DNA of 64,000 bases, from IMG/VR virus record IMGVR_UViG_3300022752_004330, positions 49,690-113,689 of that record; one strand, given 5' to 3'. The notes beneath the pieces were generated by a model. That model was not told the DNA's origin. It made no database searches and saw nothing but the letters and a program-made list of their open reading frames with translations. The position numbers were made by a program, and so were the translations under genes. Within the stretch, counting starts at the first letter, position 1, and the number at the start of each line of letters is the position of its first letter. The stretch comes from a virus. This document shows, piece after piece, positions 16,787 through 24,680 of the stretch.

Positions 16787-18268
16787 CTAATTAAAAGTAG
16801 CAGCCATAGGAACCTTACTCTGTTGCAGTGCTGCATTTTGGTTAAATTGTGCGGGAGTTTGTAGTTCTGGCTTGTTTTTGTCTTGTTTAAAAGTTTTTGG
16901 TTTAGGTGTTATAGAGACTAATTCGTCCAACATTTCACCAGATTCAAAATAGTTTCGCATATATCCACCTGTTACCTGACTTCTAAATTGGCAAAGTTTT
17001 ACAGGTTTTTGATTAACATTGGCTACATCTGGCCTAACAAATATCTGTATAGTCCTTCCTCTGCCTTTAGAAGGTACTTTTACAGCGAATAGGTCCAAGG
17101 ATTTCATTGCATCTACAAGACTATCACTGTATCTTAAGATTTTATATGCGCCGCTAGGAATAGTATCGTTTACCTTAACAATCTCTACGTCTTCTAAACT
17201 TTCGCCTCTAGCAAATATATTAGCAGCATTGGCTAATTGTTTAACTATTTGTGACTCTTTACCAGGATTTTGCATTTTCATTAGTGCATCTATCTTCGGG
17301 AATAAAACAGTGTCATAAAGTTTGAATAAGTTAGCTTCTAATTTTTCTTTGCTAAGTTTAGGATCAAACAATGCCTGTTTATCGGATAGGTCAATATTAA
17401 ACCCGGTTTTAAAGAAATATTGTATTGCATCAAAACTTAGTCCCGAACGCTGACCTAATGTAGCAGACGAACTAGTTTTTAAACTTAATAAAGATACCTT
17501 ACTGCCGTCTATAGTCAACACCATATCGGCCTTGGTGCCTTTTGAGTCGCTTGTTCCATCTGATTTAATTTCTACTAAATTAGTATTAGGATCTTTCATT
17601 ACCCGTGCTACAGCAGCATCTACACTGTCTGATTCATTAACATAACGAACGACACCTTGTAATATACTGGCTAGATCTCCGGGTAGTGGTCCTACTCCAT
17701 AGTCCATTAAAGCCTGAGCACTCTTAGCAGGAATTACAGCAAGAAAGTTTAAATTATCTGGTTTAGATTTAGTTGTATATTGAATTGTTTTTTCAACTTG
17801 AAAGTCCATAGTGCTGCGAGATTCAGCAAACTCCGGGCTTGCTTCGAACATCATTCTTCTTACTTGATCGCTAGAGACGTCTCTGTTTTGATTAATAAAC
17901 CTTGCCGCTACTGCTAACCCCATGAATAATTCATTCAGGTGTCCTGCGTTATAAAGTTTCTTGCCCATTAAACCAGTAAATGCGCCGCTTTTAAATATAG
18001 CACCCCAAGATCCTTTGACAGTTTTTCCATTACTTAAAATGAATTCTGGCGTGGCATTAAGGTCACCTCCGCCTACAAAATTAATTAGATTATCTACAGT
18101 ATCTCTTGTTAACTCAACTGTATTCCCATATGTGCCTCGCTTGTTAGGCACAATTTCGACAGGACCTTTATCTGCTAGGTTGGCTAAAATTTCCGCATAT
18201 TTTCTGCCATGTTTAAGTAATTCAGATTGGCTTAATCCTGCTTCGTATAAAAAATCACGGGCTCGCAT
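16787..18268 (-). CDS. hypothetical protein, 493 aa; possible PD-(D/E)XK-like fold
   Basis: A soluble protein starting MRARDFLYEA, a leader resembling several others in this window. About residues 105-270 contain HLNELFMGLAVA (Glu113), then KADMVLTID (Asp248) and SLLSLKTSSS (Lys264), an order that could be the Glu...Asp...(x)LK core of a restriction-endonuclease-like fold, though the acidic residue two before the Lys is Ser. The C-terminal 60 residues are Pro/Gln/Lys-rich. It ends with TAG. CATAAATA lies 7 bp before the start, suggesting late expression. The nuclease idea is weak. Confidence 0.6.
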   Translation of the reverse strand: MRARDFLYEAGLSQSELLKHGRKYAEILANLADKGPVEIVPNKRGTYGNTVELTRDTVDNLINFVGGGDLNATPEFILSNGKTVKGSWGAIFKSGAFTGLMGKKLYNAGHLNELFMGLAVAARFINQNRDVSSDQVRRMMFEASPEFAESRSTMDFQVEKTIQYTTKSKPDNLNFLAVIPAKSAQALMDYGVGPLPGDLASILQGVVRYVNESDSVDAAVARVMKDPNTNLVEIKSDGTSDSKGTKADMVLTIDGSKVSLLSLKTSSSATLGQRSGLSFDAIQYFFKTGFNIDLSDKQALFDPKLSKEKLEANLFKLYDTVLFPKIDALMKMQNPGKESQIVKQLANAANIFARGESLEDVEIVKVNDTIPSGAYKILRYSDSLVDAMKSLDLFAVKVPSKGRGRTIQIFVRPDVANVNQKPVKLCQFRSQVTGGYMRNYFESGEMLDELVSITPKPKTFKQDKNKPELQTPAQFNQNAALQQSKVPMAATFN

Positions 18269-18275
18269 AATAGAA

Positions 18276-18283
18276 TATTTATG
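18276..18283 (-). promoter_or_regulatory. late-promoter-like CATAAATA
   Basis: Seven bases before the ATG at 18268, overlapping the end of the bilin reductase gene. The match is one base from the T4-like late consensus. Confidence 0.4.
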
Positions 18284-18950
18284 CTGTTTCCGGAAAGAGA
18301 ATTTCGTCTACAAACTGCTTAATTATAGATTCTTGTACACCCATAGCTATCATACTTTTTATGACTTGTGGATTTTGTTTTTGGTAATAACAATAACGAT
18401 CCTGTGCCATGTGAAAATCTGCACCACAGGTCTGTGTAAGGCCTACATTAGCTAGATAGAAATCTAGTGATTTTTTAGCAGTTTCACATAACAAATCAAT
18501 TTCTTTTTCATCACTGATATTACCTGCTGCTATCATTGAAGGACTAAAAATTTGTCTAGCCCAATCCGGTAGTGTTCTAGGTTTAGTCCATTCTAAAGAT
18601 TCTACGTGTTTTGTGAACCACAACATCATGTCATGATTTCTATCCCCAGCTGCGCTAAAATCATGAAAGGCTCCTGTGATTTTATTACGGCCGCATATAA
18701 CATCAAATCCCCAAATAGGACTAGGATCGTTGTAATGTGGGAATATTGTAGAATGTAAAATGTAGATTCCATGCGAATCACGCTTGTCTACTATTTCTAT
18801 GTGTGCTCTACGATATCTTAGACTAGACCAAAGTGTATTTTCCCAATCGTAATTTTCGTTGAGTTTACCCTCTATTGCATCACCTGTGTCGTTAAATCTC
18901 TTTTCTAAATATCGTGCTAATTCTTCAATTTTGTTCCAAATCACTGTCAT
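18279..18950 (-). CDS. ferredoxin-dependent bilin reductase (PcyA/PcyX/PebS family)
   Basis: The 223-residue protein has the family core: LHSTIFPHYNDPSPIWGFDV (65-84) followed by GRNKITGAFHDFS, matching the central strands of PcyA and PebS; Asp83 sits at the catalytic Asp (Asp105 of PcyA). The end, QDRYCYYQKQNPQVIKSM then EILFP, matches the family's YCxYQxxN and FLF pattern. These enzymes reduce biliverdin with electrons from ferredoxin. Which product is made (phycocyanobilin, phycoerythrobilin or another) cannot be read by eye. GAGGG lies 6 bp before the ATG. It overlaps the heme oxygenase gene by 26 bp, so substrate maker and user are coupled. Confidence 0.88.
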   Translation of the reverse strand: MTVIWNKIEELARYLEKRFNDTGDAIEGKLNENYDWENTLWSSLRYRRAHIEIVDKRDSHGIYILHSTIFPHYNDPSPIWGFDVICGRNKITGAFHDFSAAGDRNHDMMLWFTKHVESLEWTKPRTLPDWARQIFSPSMIAAGNISDEKEIDLLCETAKKSLDFYLANVGLTQTCGADFHMAQDRYCYYQKQNPQVIKSMIAMGVQESIIKQFVDEILFPETA

Positions 18951-19467
18951 AGACCCTCATCATTTTTATTGCCCAGTCAAAGGCTGTGTTTGCTTCGTCT
19001 GCAAGACTGTCATCTAATTTGGCTCTAAGATTTGTCATAAGTTCTTTAGGATTATCAAATTCTAAACTAAGGTGAGATCCCGGTACAATACGTTTAATTG
19101 CCTGACCTCCAAACATATCTCCCATATGCCACGTATATAAATGTGCTAGAATCTTTCTAGCATTGTGTTGAATTGATTTGATATAATCATGGTATGCAAT
19201 AGTGGTAGGACGTATTTCGTATACTTTTAAATCACTATTATTAGCATTAAAATCTTGAGCCAGAGCAGGTGCTCTAGTTATTCCTCTAAGATCTTCTAAT
19301 AGCAAATTTTTTAGAGCGGCAGTTTCTATTGTATTGTAGAAAATTGCCTTTTGATATGTCCAGTCGGTCCACAAAGTTAAAGGCAGGGTCCTTGCGAACA
19401 CTGCCTTCATAAACGATGTAGACTCTGCTTCTTTGTGCTTATCAGCAGTTAAATCCTTTAGAGCCAT
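18925..19467 (-). CDS. ho1: heme oxygenase (HO-1 type)
   Basis: A 180-residue heme oxygenase: LTADKHKEAE (6-15) holds the proximal heme-ligand His11, and HLYTWHMGDMFGGQAIKR (109-126) carries the distal-helix glycines (GDxxGGQ) over the heme. It opens heme to biliverdin, CO and iron. Length is close to the bacterial norm of about 200. It overlaps the bilin reductase downstream and lies 8 bp after clpS, in a run hsp20-clpS-ho1-reductase starting at the sigma70-type promoter at 20322-20350. Iron release, CO or pigment production could each be the benefit; the reductase next door favours making a reduced bilin. Confidence 0.9.
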   Translation of the reverse strand: MALKDLTADKHKEAESTSFMKAVFARTLPLTLWTDWTYQKAIFYNTIETAALKNLLLEDLRGITRAPALAQDFNANNSDLKVYEIRPTTIAYHDYIKSIQHNARKILAHLYTWHMGDMFGGQAIKRIVPGSHLSLEFDNPKELMTNLRAKLDDSLADEANTAFDWAIKMMRVYDSDLEQN

Positions 19468-19475
19468 TTAGTTTC

Positions 19476-19784
19476 TCATTCTGGTTCTATCTTAATTACC
19501 AAAGGAAAGTTATTTGCTCTGGCAAGATTGGATGCATCTTGTTCTTTTTGCTCGGCAATTTCAAAGGGATAAATCCCTGCTACTCCGCTGCCTGAATGAT
19601 GAACTTCCATAGTTATTTGCATGGCTCTATCTTGTGTATGCCTAAACACAGTTATAAGAACACTGACAACGAACTCCATTGGCGTGACATCATCGTTACA
19701 AAAAATAACTTTAAATTTACCAGGTTCTTTAATTTTGTCAATTTGTTTTGCTTTTTTTACAACTTTTTCTGTAATAGGTTCCAT
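19476..19784 (-). CDS. clpS: ClpS, Clp protease adaptor
   Basis: The 102-residue protein matches ClpS along its length: CNDDVTPMEFVVSVL (29-43) gives the NDD-TPMEFV strand and helix that bind N-degrons, and MEVHHSGSGVAGIYPFEIAE (59-78) holds the HHxGxG turn. ClpS steers N-end-rule substrates to ClpA and restrains ClpA from taking ssrA-tagged proteins. Here it lies between hsp20 and ho1. With the phage ClpX (32991-34229) and tmRNA it could shift host Clp proteolysis toward ClpX; that link is inference. No clpP or clpA is in the window. Confidence 0.92.
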   Translation of the reverse strand: MEPITEKVVKKAKQIDKIKEPGKFKVIFCNDDVTPMEFVVSVLITVFRHTQDRAMQITMEVHHSGSGVAGIYPFEIAEQKEQDASNLARANNFPLVIKIEPE

Positions 19785-19802
19785 AGATTTTATCCAGGTA
19801 AT

Positions 19803-19825
19803 AGTGGGGGGCGATATCCCCCACT
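19803..19825 (-). terminator. hairpin after hsp20
   Basis: An 8-bp G/C-rich stem (19803-19810 with 19818-19825) with a 7-nt loop, in the 54-bp gap between hsp20 and clpS. There is no U-run, so it is more likely an attenuator or stabiliser than a strong terminator. Confidence 0.5.
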
Positions 19826-19838
19826 AATATTTAACACA

Positions 19839-20264
19839 TCAGTTAATATTAATAATTCTAGGTTTTAAAGATTCTGGAATTTGTCTATTAACCTGAATGG
19901 TTAGGATACCATCTTTACAAGTGGCTTCTCCCACAATCATATGTGCTTCAAGAGTGAAAACTCTTTCGAAATCTCTAGTAGCTAACCCTCTATGTAGATA
20001 TTGTTTGCTATCAGTTTCTTCTTCTTTTTTCTTTCCAATAATACTTAATTGGTCTTGATCTACTTGGATAGTAATATCTTCTTTGTTGAACCCTGCAATG
20101 GCAATTTCAATTAAAAAAGTGTCATTTTCAGTTTTACAAATATTATACGGGGGATAGTTACTGGCAGAATGTTGCCAACGATTTTCAAAATCGTTAAAAA
20201 TTCTATCGAACCCGATAAGTGCTTTGTTAAAAGCATTTGTGTCAATACGCATTAATTGTGTCAT
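19839..20264 (-). CDS. hsp20: Hsp20-family small heat-shock chaperone (IbpA-like)
   Basis: The 141-residue protein has an N-terminal helix (FDRIFNDFENRW), then an alpha-crystallin domain (about 36-130) with YNICK, EIAIAGFNKEDI, LSIIGKK, LHRGLATRDFERVF and a CKDGILTIQV strand, close to E. coli IbpA/B. It holds unfolding proteins for refolding, probably by DnaK. Its leader has a consensus promoter (20322-20350) and a hairpin pairing TCTTGCTT with the AAGGAGA ribosome-binding site around a bulged G, as in ROSE thermometers. DnaK lies directly upstream. Confidence 0.92.
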   Translation of the reverse strand: MTQLMRIDTNAFNKALIGFDRIFNDFENRWQHSASNYPPYNICKTENDTFLIEIAIAGFNKEDITIQVDQDQLSIIGKKKEEETDSKQYLHRGLATRDFERVFTLEAHMIVGEATCKDGILTIQVNRQIPESLKPRIININ

Positions 20265-20269
20265 AATTT

Positions 20270-20289
20270 TCTCCTTTTATTAAGCAAGA
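20270..20289 (-). promoter_or_regulatory. ROSE-like RNA thermometer hairpin, hsp20 leader
   Basis: In the mRNA, UCUUGCUU (20289-20282) can pair with AAGGAGA (20276-20270), leaving the single G of UUGCU bulged, across a 5-nt loop. Pairing a UYGCU element to the Shine-Dalgarno with a bulged G is the defining feature of ROSE thermometers. A second, longer hairpin (20294-20316, TGCGGC/GCCGCA) precedes it, as in ROSE leaders. Melting was not tested. Confidence 0.65.
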
Positions 20290-20293
20290 TAAT

Positions 20294-20316
20294 TGCGGCC
20301 TCACCTGAGCGCCGCA
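20294..20316 (-). promoter_or_regulatory. upstream hairpin of the hsp20 leader
   Basis: A TGCGGC/GCCGCA stem extended by CTCA/TGAG, lying 5' of the SD-masking hairpin. There is no U-run, so termination is unlikely; it fits the auxiliary stem of a thermosensor. Confidence 0.55.
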
Positions 20317-20321
20317 GTTTT

Positions 20322-20350
20322 ATTTTAAACTAACTGTGTCTGTCTGTCAA
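20322..20350 (-). promoter_or_regulatory. sigma70-type promoter for hsp20-clpS-ho1-bilin reductase
   Basis: TTGACA (20345-20350) and TAAAAT (20322-20327) are 17 bp apart. The TGA stop of dnaK lies inside the -35 hexamer. Confidence 0.75.
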
Positions 20351-22242
20351 ATCTTTGTTTTATCAGTTTCTTTTGTTTTTTCTTTGGCTTCTACATCAAC
20401 AAACTCTTGTCCATTTGTTTCTGGAGCGGCGGGAGTTTTACTACGTTGTATATCATTAAAAGTATTACTTAATTTTAAACTTGATTCATCTATTTTTTCT
20501 TTATTATCTTCCGCCAGTGCTTCTCTTAATTCTTTTATGATATCTTCAACTTTAGCTTTTTCCTCTGCTGTAAATGTTGAATCAGCTTGTTTTAAAACAC
20601 TTTCCACATTATGTATCATACCGTCTGCCGAATTTCTTGAATTAATTTTTTCTATTTCTTTTTTATCGGCTTCAGCATTTTCTTCAGCTTCTTTAATCAT
20701 TCTTTGTATTTCTGCTTCTGTCAATCCGCTGTCACTCTTAATTGTTATTTTATTTTCTTTTCCTGTGTTTTTATCTTTGGCACTTATATGCATAATACCA
20801 TTAGCATCTATGTCTACTGTAACCTCAACTTGGGGAACACCTCTTGGTGCAGGCTCAATACCTTCTAGATTAAATTCTCCTAGCAGTTTATTATAGGCAA
20901 ACATTTCTCTTTCACCTTGTGCGATTTTGATTGTGACTGCAGGCTGATTATCTTCAGCTGTGCTAAATGTTCTACTTTGTTTCGTAGGAATAGTTGTATT
21001 TTTTTCTATAAGTTTATTAAACACACCACCTAGTGTTTCAATGCCTACACTTAGCGGAGTTACATCTAATAAAAGGACATCTTTCCTATCGCCTGATAAT
21101 ACAGCTCCTTGTATAGCGGCACCTACTGCTACTGCTTCATCTGGATTCACATCTTTTCTAGGCGACTTTCCAAAAATATCAGCAACTGCTTCTTGAACTT
21201 TAGGCATACGAGTCATGCCTCCTACAAGAATTACTTCATCTATATCACTTGGCTCGCATCCTGCATCTTTCAATGCTATTCTACAAGGTTCTAAACTACG
21301 ATCAATAAGATCTTCAACCAGATTTTCTAACTTTGTTTTTGTCATTTTAATATTCAAATGTTTAGGACCATTTGAATCTGCTGTGATATACGGGAGATTT
21401 ATATCAGTTTGTTGACTACTACTTAACTCAATCTTTGCCTTTTCTGCTGCTTCTTTTAACCTTTGTAAAGCCAACACGTCTTTTGTAAGATCAATACCTT
21501 GTTCTCTCTTAAACTCATCTACTAAAAAGTCCATTATTCTTTGGTCAAAATCTTCACCACCTAAGAATGTATCACCGTTTGTAGATAATACTTCGATTTG
21601 TTTATCTGCTTCTAACTGAGCTATCTCGATAATACTTATATCAAACGTACCGCCACCTAAATCGTATACAGCAATTTTTCTATCTTTTTTCTCTTCTTTA
21701 TCTACACCATAAGCCAACGCAGCAGCAGTGGGTTCATTAATGATACGAAGAACTTCCAAGCCAGCAATACGGCCAGCATCTTTAGTGGCTTGACGCTGAC
21801 TATCATTAAAATAGGCTGGAACAGTAATAACAGCTTCTGTCACTTCATGACCTAGGTAATCTTCTGCTGTTTTTTTCATTTTACGTAATACTTCAGCACT
21901 AACTTGAGGTGGCGCTACACGTTCACCATTGGCCTCAATCCATGTATCTCCATTGTCTGCTTTAACAATTTTATACGGCATGAGATTTATTTCTTTTTGT
22001 ATAGATTGCTCTGTAAATTTCCGCCCAATAAGACGTTTTGCGGCATAGATAGTGTTTTTTGGATTGGTAACGGCTTGGCGTTTTGCGCTGGCACCTACAA
22101 GAATTTCTTTATCAGTGTATGCTACTATGCTTGGGGTAGTACGTGCGCCTTCTGAATTTTCTATGACTTTTGCTGTTCCATTTTCAACAACAGCGACACA
22201 GCTATTAGTGGTACCTAGATCGATACCTATTACTTTACTCAT
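20347..22242 (-). CDS. dnaK: DnaK (Hsp70) chaperone
   Basis: A full-length Hsp70 of 631 residues; the start at 22242 follows AAAGGAG, preferred over an ATG eight codons earlier. The ATPase domain shows [38 protein letters not shown] and [11 protein letters not shown]; the substrate domain has [16 protein letters not shown]. The lid helices and an acidic/Lys-rich tail follow. It refolds proteins with DnaJ and GrpE, neither seen here, so it must use host partners. The leader carries a ROSE-like hairpin matching that of hsp20, and GATAAATA lies about 77 bp upstream. Full-length DnaK is unusual in phages. Confidence 0.97.
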   Translation of the reverse strand: MSKVIGIDLGTTNSCVAVVENGTAKVIENSEGARTTPSIVAYTDKEILVGASAKRQAVTNPKNTIYAAKRLIGRKFTEQSIQKEINLMPYKIVKADNGDTWIEANGERVAPPQVSAEVLRKMKKTAEDYLGHEVTEAVITVPAYFNDSQRQATKDAGRIAGLEVLRIINEPTAAALAYGVDKEEKKDRKIAVYDLGGGTFDISIIEIAQLEADKQIEVLSTNGDTFLGGEDFDQRIMDFLVDEFKREQGIDLTKDVLALQRLKEAAEKAKIELSSSQQTDINLPYITADSNGPKHLNIKMTKTKLENLVEDLIDRSLEPCRIALKDAGCEPSDIDEVILVGGMTRMPKVQEAVADIFGKSPRKDVNPDEAVAVGAAIQGAVLSGDRKDVLLLDVTPLSVGIETLGGVFNKLIEKNTTIPTKQSRTFSTAEDNQPAVTIKIAQGEREMFAYNKLLGEFNLEGIEPAPRGVPQVEVTVDIDANGIMHISAKDKNTGKENKITIKSDSGLTEAEIQRMIKEAEENAEADKKEIEKINSRNSADGMIHNVESVLKQADSTFTAEEKAKVEDIIKELREALAEDNKEKIDESSLKLSNTFNDIQRSKTPAAPETNGQEFVDVEAKEKTKETDKTKI

Positions 22243-22249
22243 TTTGAAT

Positions 22250-22268
22250 TCTCCTTTGTTAAGCAAGA
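22250..22268 (-). promoter_or_regulatory. ROSE-like RNA thermometer hairpin, dnaK leader
   Basis: UCUUGCUU (22268-22261) can pair with AAGGAGA (22256-22250) with the G bulged and a 4-nt loop, the same design as upstream of hsp20. Two more hairpins precede it (22275-22287, GAGCA/TGCTC; 22291-22312, GTAAAAA/TTTTTAC). Confidence 0.62.
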
Positions 22269-22274
22269 TTATTT

Positions 22275-22312
22275 GAGCACCATGCTCGATGTAAAAACCT
22301 ATGGCTTTTTAC
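22275..22312 (-). promoter_or_regulatory. two auxiliary hairpins in the dnaK leader
   Basis: Stems at 22275-22287 and 22291-22312 lie between the late-promoter-like box and the SD-masking hairpin. They may help the thermosensor fold; the second could also act as a weak terminator. Confidence 0.45.
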
Positions 22313-22318
22313 ATTTTT

Positions 22319-22326
22319 TATTTATC
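22319..22326 (-). promoter_or_regulatory. late-promoter-like GATAAATA before dnaK
   Basis: It overlaps the stop of the upstream gene, about 77 bp before the dnaK ATG. No sigma70 hexamer pair is visible for dnaK, so this may be its promoter. Confidence 0.4.
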
Positions 22327-22630
22327 ATTCATCTATAACATGATCTGCTTTCGGATCATATTTTTTTAGATAATTTTCTGTATAAGAATCAATACTTTGC
22401 TTAGAATTGTAATATATATTTAATTCTTTATTTTCTAAGAATTTTATTAGTGGAAATAACATTTTGTTAGTTAATCTAGAACTAAAATTTTCCAATACAT
22501 ATTCTAATTGATTTCTTTTTAATTGAGAGATGGCTAAATCTTTTTCTAATAACCTTGCCATCTCTACCCACTCTGTATACAGCTGGATTTCTTCATCTGT
22601 CATATTGTAATAATAATTTGGGGATTCCAA
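22325..22630 (-). CDS. hypothetical protein, 101 aa
   Basis: A helical, Glu/Lys/Asn-rich soluble protein with TDEEIQLYTEWVEMARLLEK near the start. Its 5' end overlaps the phosphoesterase gene by 31 bp, suggesting coupling behind that gene's promoter. No family recognised and no catalytic residues evident. Confidence 0.65.
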   Translation of the reverse strand: MESPNYYYNMTDEEIQLYTEWVEMARLLEKDLAISQLKRNQLEYVLENFSSRLTNKMLFPLIKFLENKELNIYYNSKQSIDSYTENYLKKYDPKADHVIDE

Positions 22631-23442
22631 TATGACTCTTCATAGCCTTCATAACCTCTCGGGTTACAAACAACTCTAGTTGTTCCTACCATATAGTCAC
22701 TGGGGTCATGAACATGCCCATGTGTCCACAATTTTATCTGTGGTCTGTCTAAAATAAAATCTGATAGACTACTAGCATAACCACCATTCATAATTGTCTC
22801 TTCCACATACCTAGAACCAATACTAGCAAAGGTAGGCGCCATATGACTGACCACTACACACTTCCGGTTGGGATTAGCATCAAGAACTTCTCCGAAATAT
22901 TTCAATGTGCTAATATGTCTCTTGATGCAGTCATCTGGTCTTACTTTCCTAAAACCTTCTAGATCATGTTTAATGATTCTGAAATCATTCATCATACCTT
23001 GAATCGTATGTTTAGTAATAGGATCATGCTTATTCATGTCTGTCCATAATGTCCCGCCTACAAATAAGACATCATCAATTTCCTTTGTATCATTTTCTAG
23101 AAAATAGATGTTAGGAAATCGTGAGCACTCCGCTCTAAGATAATCTAGTCCGGCTACCCATTTACCATGATAAAACTCATGATTACCTGCAACATAGATA
23201 ACATGAGGGAACTGAAAACTAATTCTTTTAAGAAAGTCACGAAAACGCTGTGCTGCTGCTTGACGACTGCCCAATATCCGAACGATCTCGGGAGGGTAAG
23301 GAACATGTGGCTCTGGATGATCATGTAGATCCTGAGCAACCATGATATCACCACTTAGGATTAAAAGGTCATAGTCATGCTCATTCGTAACATTGACATC
23401 ACTGAATTCCAAATGTAGATCTGATACAACTTTTATTTTCAT
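22600..23442 (-). CDS. calcineurin-like metallophosphoesterase, 280 aa
   Basis: The five metal-binding motifs are in order: SDLHLE (Asp8, His10), LSGDIM (Asp32), AGNHEFYHG (Asn87, His88), a VVVSHMAP His near 200, and GHVHDP near 242. This is the dinuclear-metal phosphoesterase fold; the substrate (nucleotide, protein phosphate or DNA end) cannot be told. A consensus promoter ends 6 bp before the ATG, so the message is predicted to be leaderless and early. It is distinct from the LpxH-like enzyme at 62988. Confidence 0.88.
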   Translation of the reverse strand: MKIKVVSDLHLEFSDVNVTNEHDYDLLILSGDIMVAQDLHDHPEPHVPYPPEIVRILGSRQAAAQRFRDFLKRISFQFPHVIYVAGNHEFYHGKWVAGLDYLRAECSRFPNIYFLENDTKEIDDVLFVGGTLWTDMNKHDPITKHTIQGMMNDFRIIKHDLEGFRKVRPDDCIKRHISTLKYFGEVLDANPNRKCVVVSHMAPTFASIGSRYVEETIMNGGYASSLSDFILDRPQIKLWTHGHVHDPSDYMVGTTRVVCNPRGYEGYEESYWNPQIIITI

Positions 23443-23448
23443 ATAATT

Positions 23449-23477
23449 AGTTTAGCACAAAACGATTACTTAGTCAA
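23449..23477 (-). promoter_or_regulatory. sigma70-type promoter, leaderless
   Basis: TTGACT (23472-23477) and TAAACT (23449-23454), 17 bp apart. The -10 ends 6 bp before the phosphoesterase ATG at 23442. Confidence 0.7.
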
Positions 23478-23846
23478 CTTTAATATCATTTGATAGTTTT
23501 CCCAGGCTTTTTTCAATGCAGGATTAGTATGACGCAGACGACATTCCTCTTCATGCTCTGCTACAATATATTGCAAACGCTGGTATGAAGCGTGTAGGCC
23601 AAATGGCTTACTGTCAACTAATTGTGTTATACGGTTTTCATGTTCTACCAAAGCAGCGAACCGATCTTGCGGTAAACAGACATTTAACATAGGAATTTCC
23701 GTTATGTTAACAAAAATGTCTTTAGCCGTGCTAGTGTCATAGGTGTTATTCACACGCAAAGGTGGTAACTGGTGTCTACGAAAATACCTACCACTAGTGC
23801 TTACTGTGGCTTCATACCTACTGCAAAACTTATCTATATCATTCAT
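23466..23846 (-). CDS. hypothetical protein, 126 aa
   Basis: I choose the ATG at 23846 because it overlaps the stop of the preceding small ORF (ATGA) and has AAGGTGG upstream; an in-frame start eight codons earlier is less likely. The protein is soluble with a His/Glu-rich helical C-terminus (YIVAEHEEECRLRH). The gene ends within the promoter of the phosphoesterase. Function unknown. Confidence 0.65.
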   Translation of the reverse strand: MNDIDKFCSRYEATVSTSGRYFRRHQLPPLRVNNTYDTSTAKDIFVNITEIPMLNVCLPQDRFAALVEHENRITQLVDSKPFGLHASYQRLQYIVAEHEEECRLRHTNPALKKAWENYQMILKLTK

Positions 23847-24025
23847 GAATCCCACCTTAGCATAAACCATATTTTATGAGATTGTTCTTGAAATGTCAAT
23901 GCCATACCCTCTCTAGGTTGATAGCCAAATGTTTTCAAACTCTAAGAGTCAATCTCCAATACTCTATCAGCATACCAACTGTAGTCCACTATAATACCGT
24001 TAAGATCTGCCCAAAGAAACTTCAT
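23843..24025 (-). pseudogene. fifth WFxLRW-family paralogue, interrupted by in-frame TAG
   Basis: From the ATG at 24025 (overlapping the previous paralogue's stop) the frame reads 27 codons, meets TAG at 23942-23944, and stays open in the same frame to TGA at 23843-23845, ending HKIWFMLRWDS, the family's signature. The final stop overlaps the next gene's ATG, as for intact members. So one amber codon splits an otherwise well-placed 60-codon gene. It may be a fresh nonsense mutation, a read-through site or a population variant. TAG is a normal stop elsewhere (7644 and 16787 genes), so general recoding is unlikely. Confidence 0.6.
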
Positions 24026-24252
24026 GACCACCTCAACATAAACCAAGTTAGATCTTTAGTATCTTCAAATATTACTTTATCTTCAATATCGTGTAGTTCT
24101 GCCGGGATATATCGTGCTCTGTATGGTTTCAGTTTTCTATTAAGTATTCTTAAGGCTATGTCATGGTCAGGATTATCCTGATTGGCCTTTACAAAGTTTT
24201 GCCAATATATGGGACAATTTATTAGCATAGTATCTAAATAAAAACCAATCAT
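24022..24252 (-). CDS. small WFxLRW-family protein, 76 aa
   Basis: Start at 24252 by ATGA overlap with the previous paralogue. The C-terminus VIFEDTKDLTWFMLRWS has the array signature: an F-x-F or IF strand, a D/K-rich turn, then WFxLRW. The N-terminal half differs from its sisters. Short, soluble and early-transcribed, such proteins often act on host targets, but no activity is known to me. Confidence 0.7.
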   Translation of the reverse strand: MIGFYLDTMLINCPIYWQNFVKANQDNPDHDIALRILNRKLKPYRARYIPAELHDIEDKVIFEDTKDLTWFMLRWS

Positions 24253-24425
24253 GACCACCTCAATAGGAACCAAAGATAATCACGTTCATTCTTAAATTCA
24301 AAAACGCCTTCACCTTGGTAAAACCATTCATATGCGGATATATTTTTTTCACACCATGCTATACATCTATTCCAATGAACATCATGTTGTGGCGGGCTTA
24401 TACTAATTACGTGCCAGTTGAGCAT
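24249..24425 (-). CDS. small WFxLRW-family protein, 58 aa
   Basis: Starting at 24425 inside the end of the previous member (19-bp overlap), it ends EFKNERDYLWFLLRWS. The middle has IAWCEKNISAYEWFYQ, like the CxW/W-rich helix of the next two members. Function unknown. Confidence 0.68.
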   Translation of the reverse strand: MLNWHVISISPPQHDVHWNRCIAWCEKNISAYEWFYQGEGVFEFKNERDYLWFLLRWS

Positions 24426-24679
24426 GACTGTGACTCTGCCCAACGTAGTGAAAACATAGTAGCATCTTTGTCATCTTTGAATATAAATGTAGCGTTGCCT
24501 TTATCCTCATTTTCCCATATATCTTTAGATGTATCAGAATTCGCGTACCAAGCTACCGGACTATTCATATTTTCCAACTGTTTTTTCCACCATGCTTCTT
24601 GCCCATATTGTTCTTTACACCAGGCTCGCATATCCCTGTACTTCTGAAGACTAACTTCTTTCATCTTGATCTCTGTCAT
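24407..24679 (-). CDS. small WFxLRW-family protein, 90 aa
   Basis: The ATG at 24679 is one base past the stop of the first paralogue. Residues about 15-40 (YRDMRAWCKEQYGQEAWWK) and the FIFKDDKDATMFSLRWAE segment define the family; here the signature is MFSLRW. A C-terminal extension (SQSCSTGT) runs past it. Function unknown. Confidence 0.68.
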   Translation of the reverse strand: MTEIKMKEVSLQKYRDMRAWCKEQYGQEAWWKKQLENMNSPVAWYANSDTSKDIWENEDKGNATFIFKDDKDATMFSLRWAESQSCSTGT

Positions 24680-24680
24680 A

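Noticed and set aside
20336-20896. 186-codon Ser/Leu-rich plus-strand ORF
   Set aside because: It is antisense to the lid region of dnaK and has only the complementary codon pattern of a real gene.
23942-23944. genome-wide amber (TAG) recoding
   Set aside because: Other genes end normally at TAG (for example the aldolase at 7644 and the gene at 16787), so the interruption is local.
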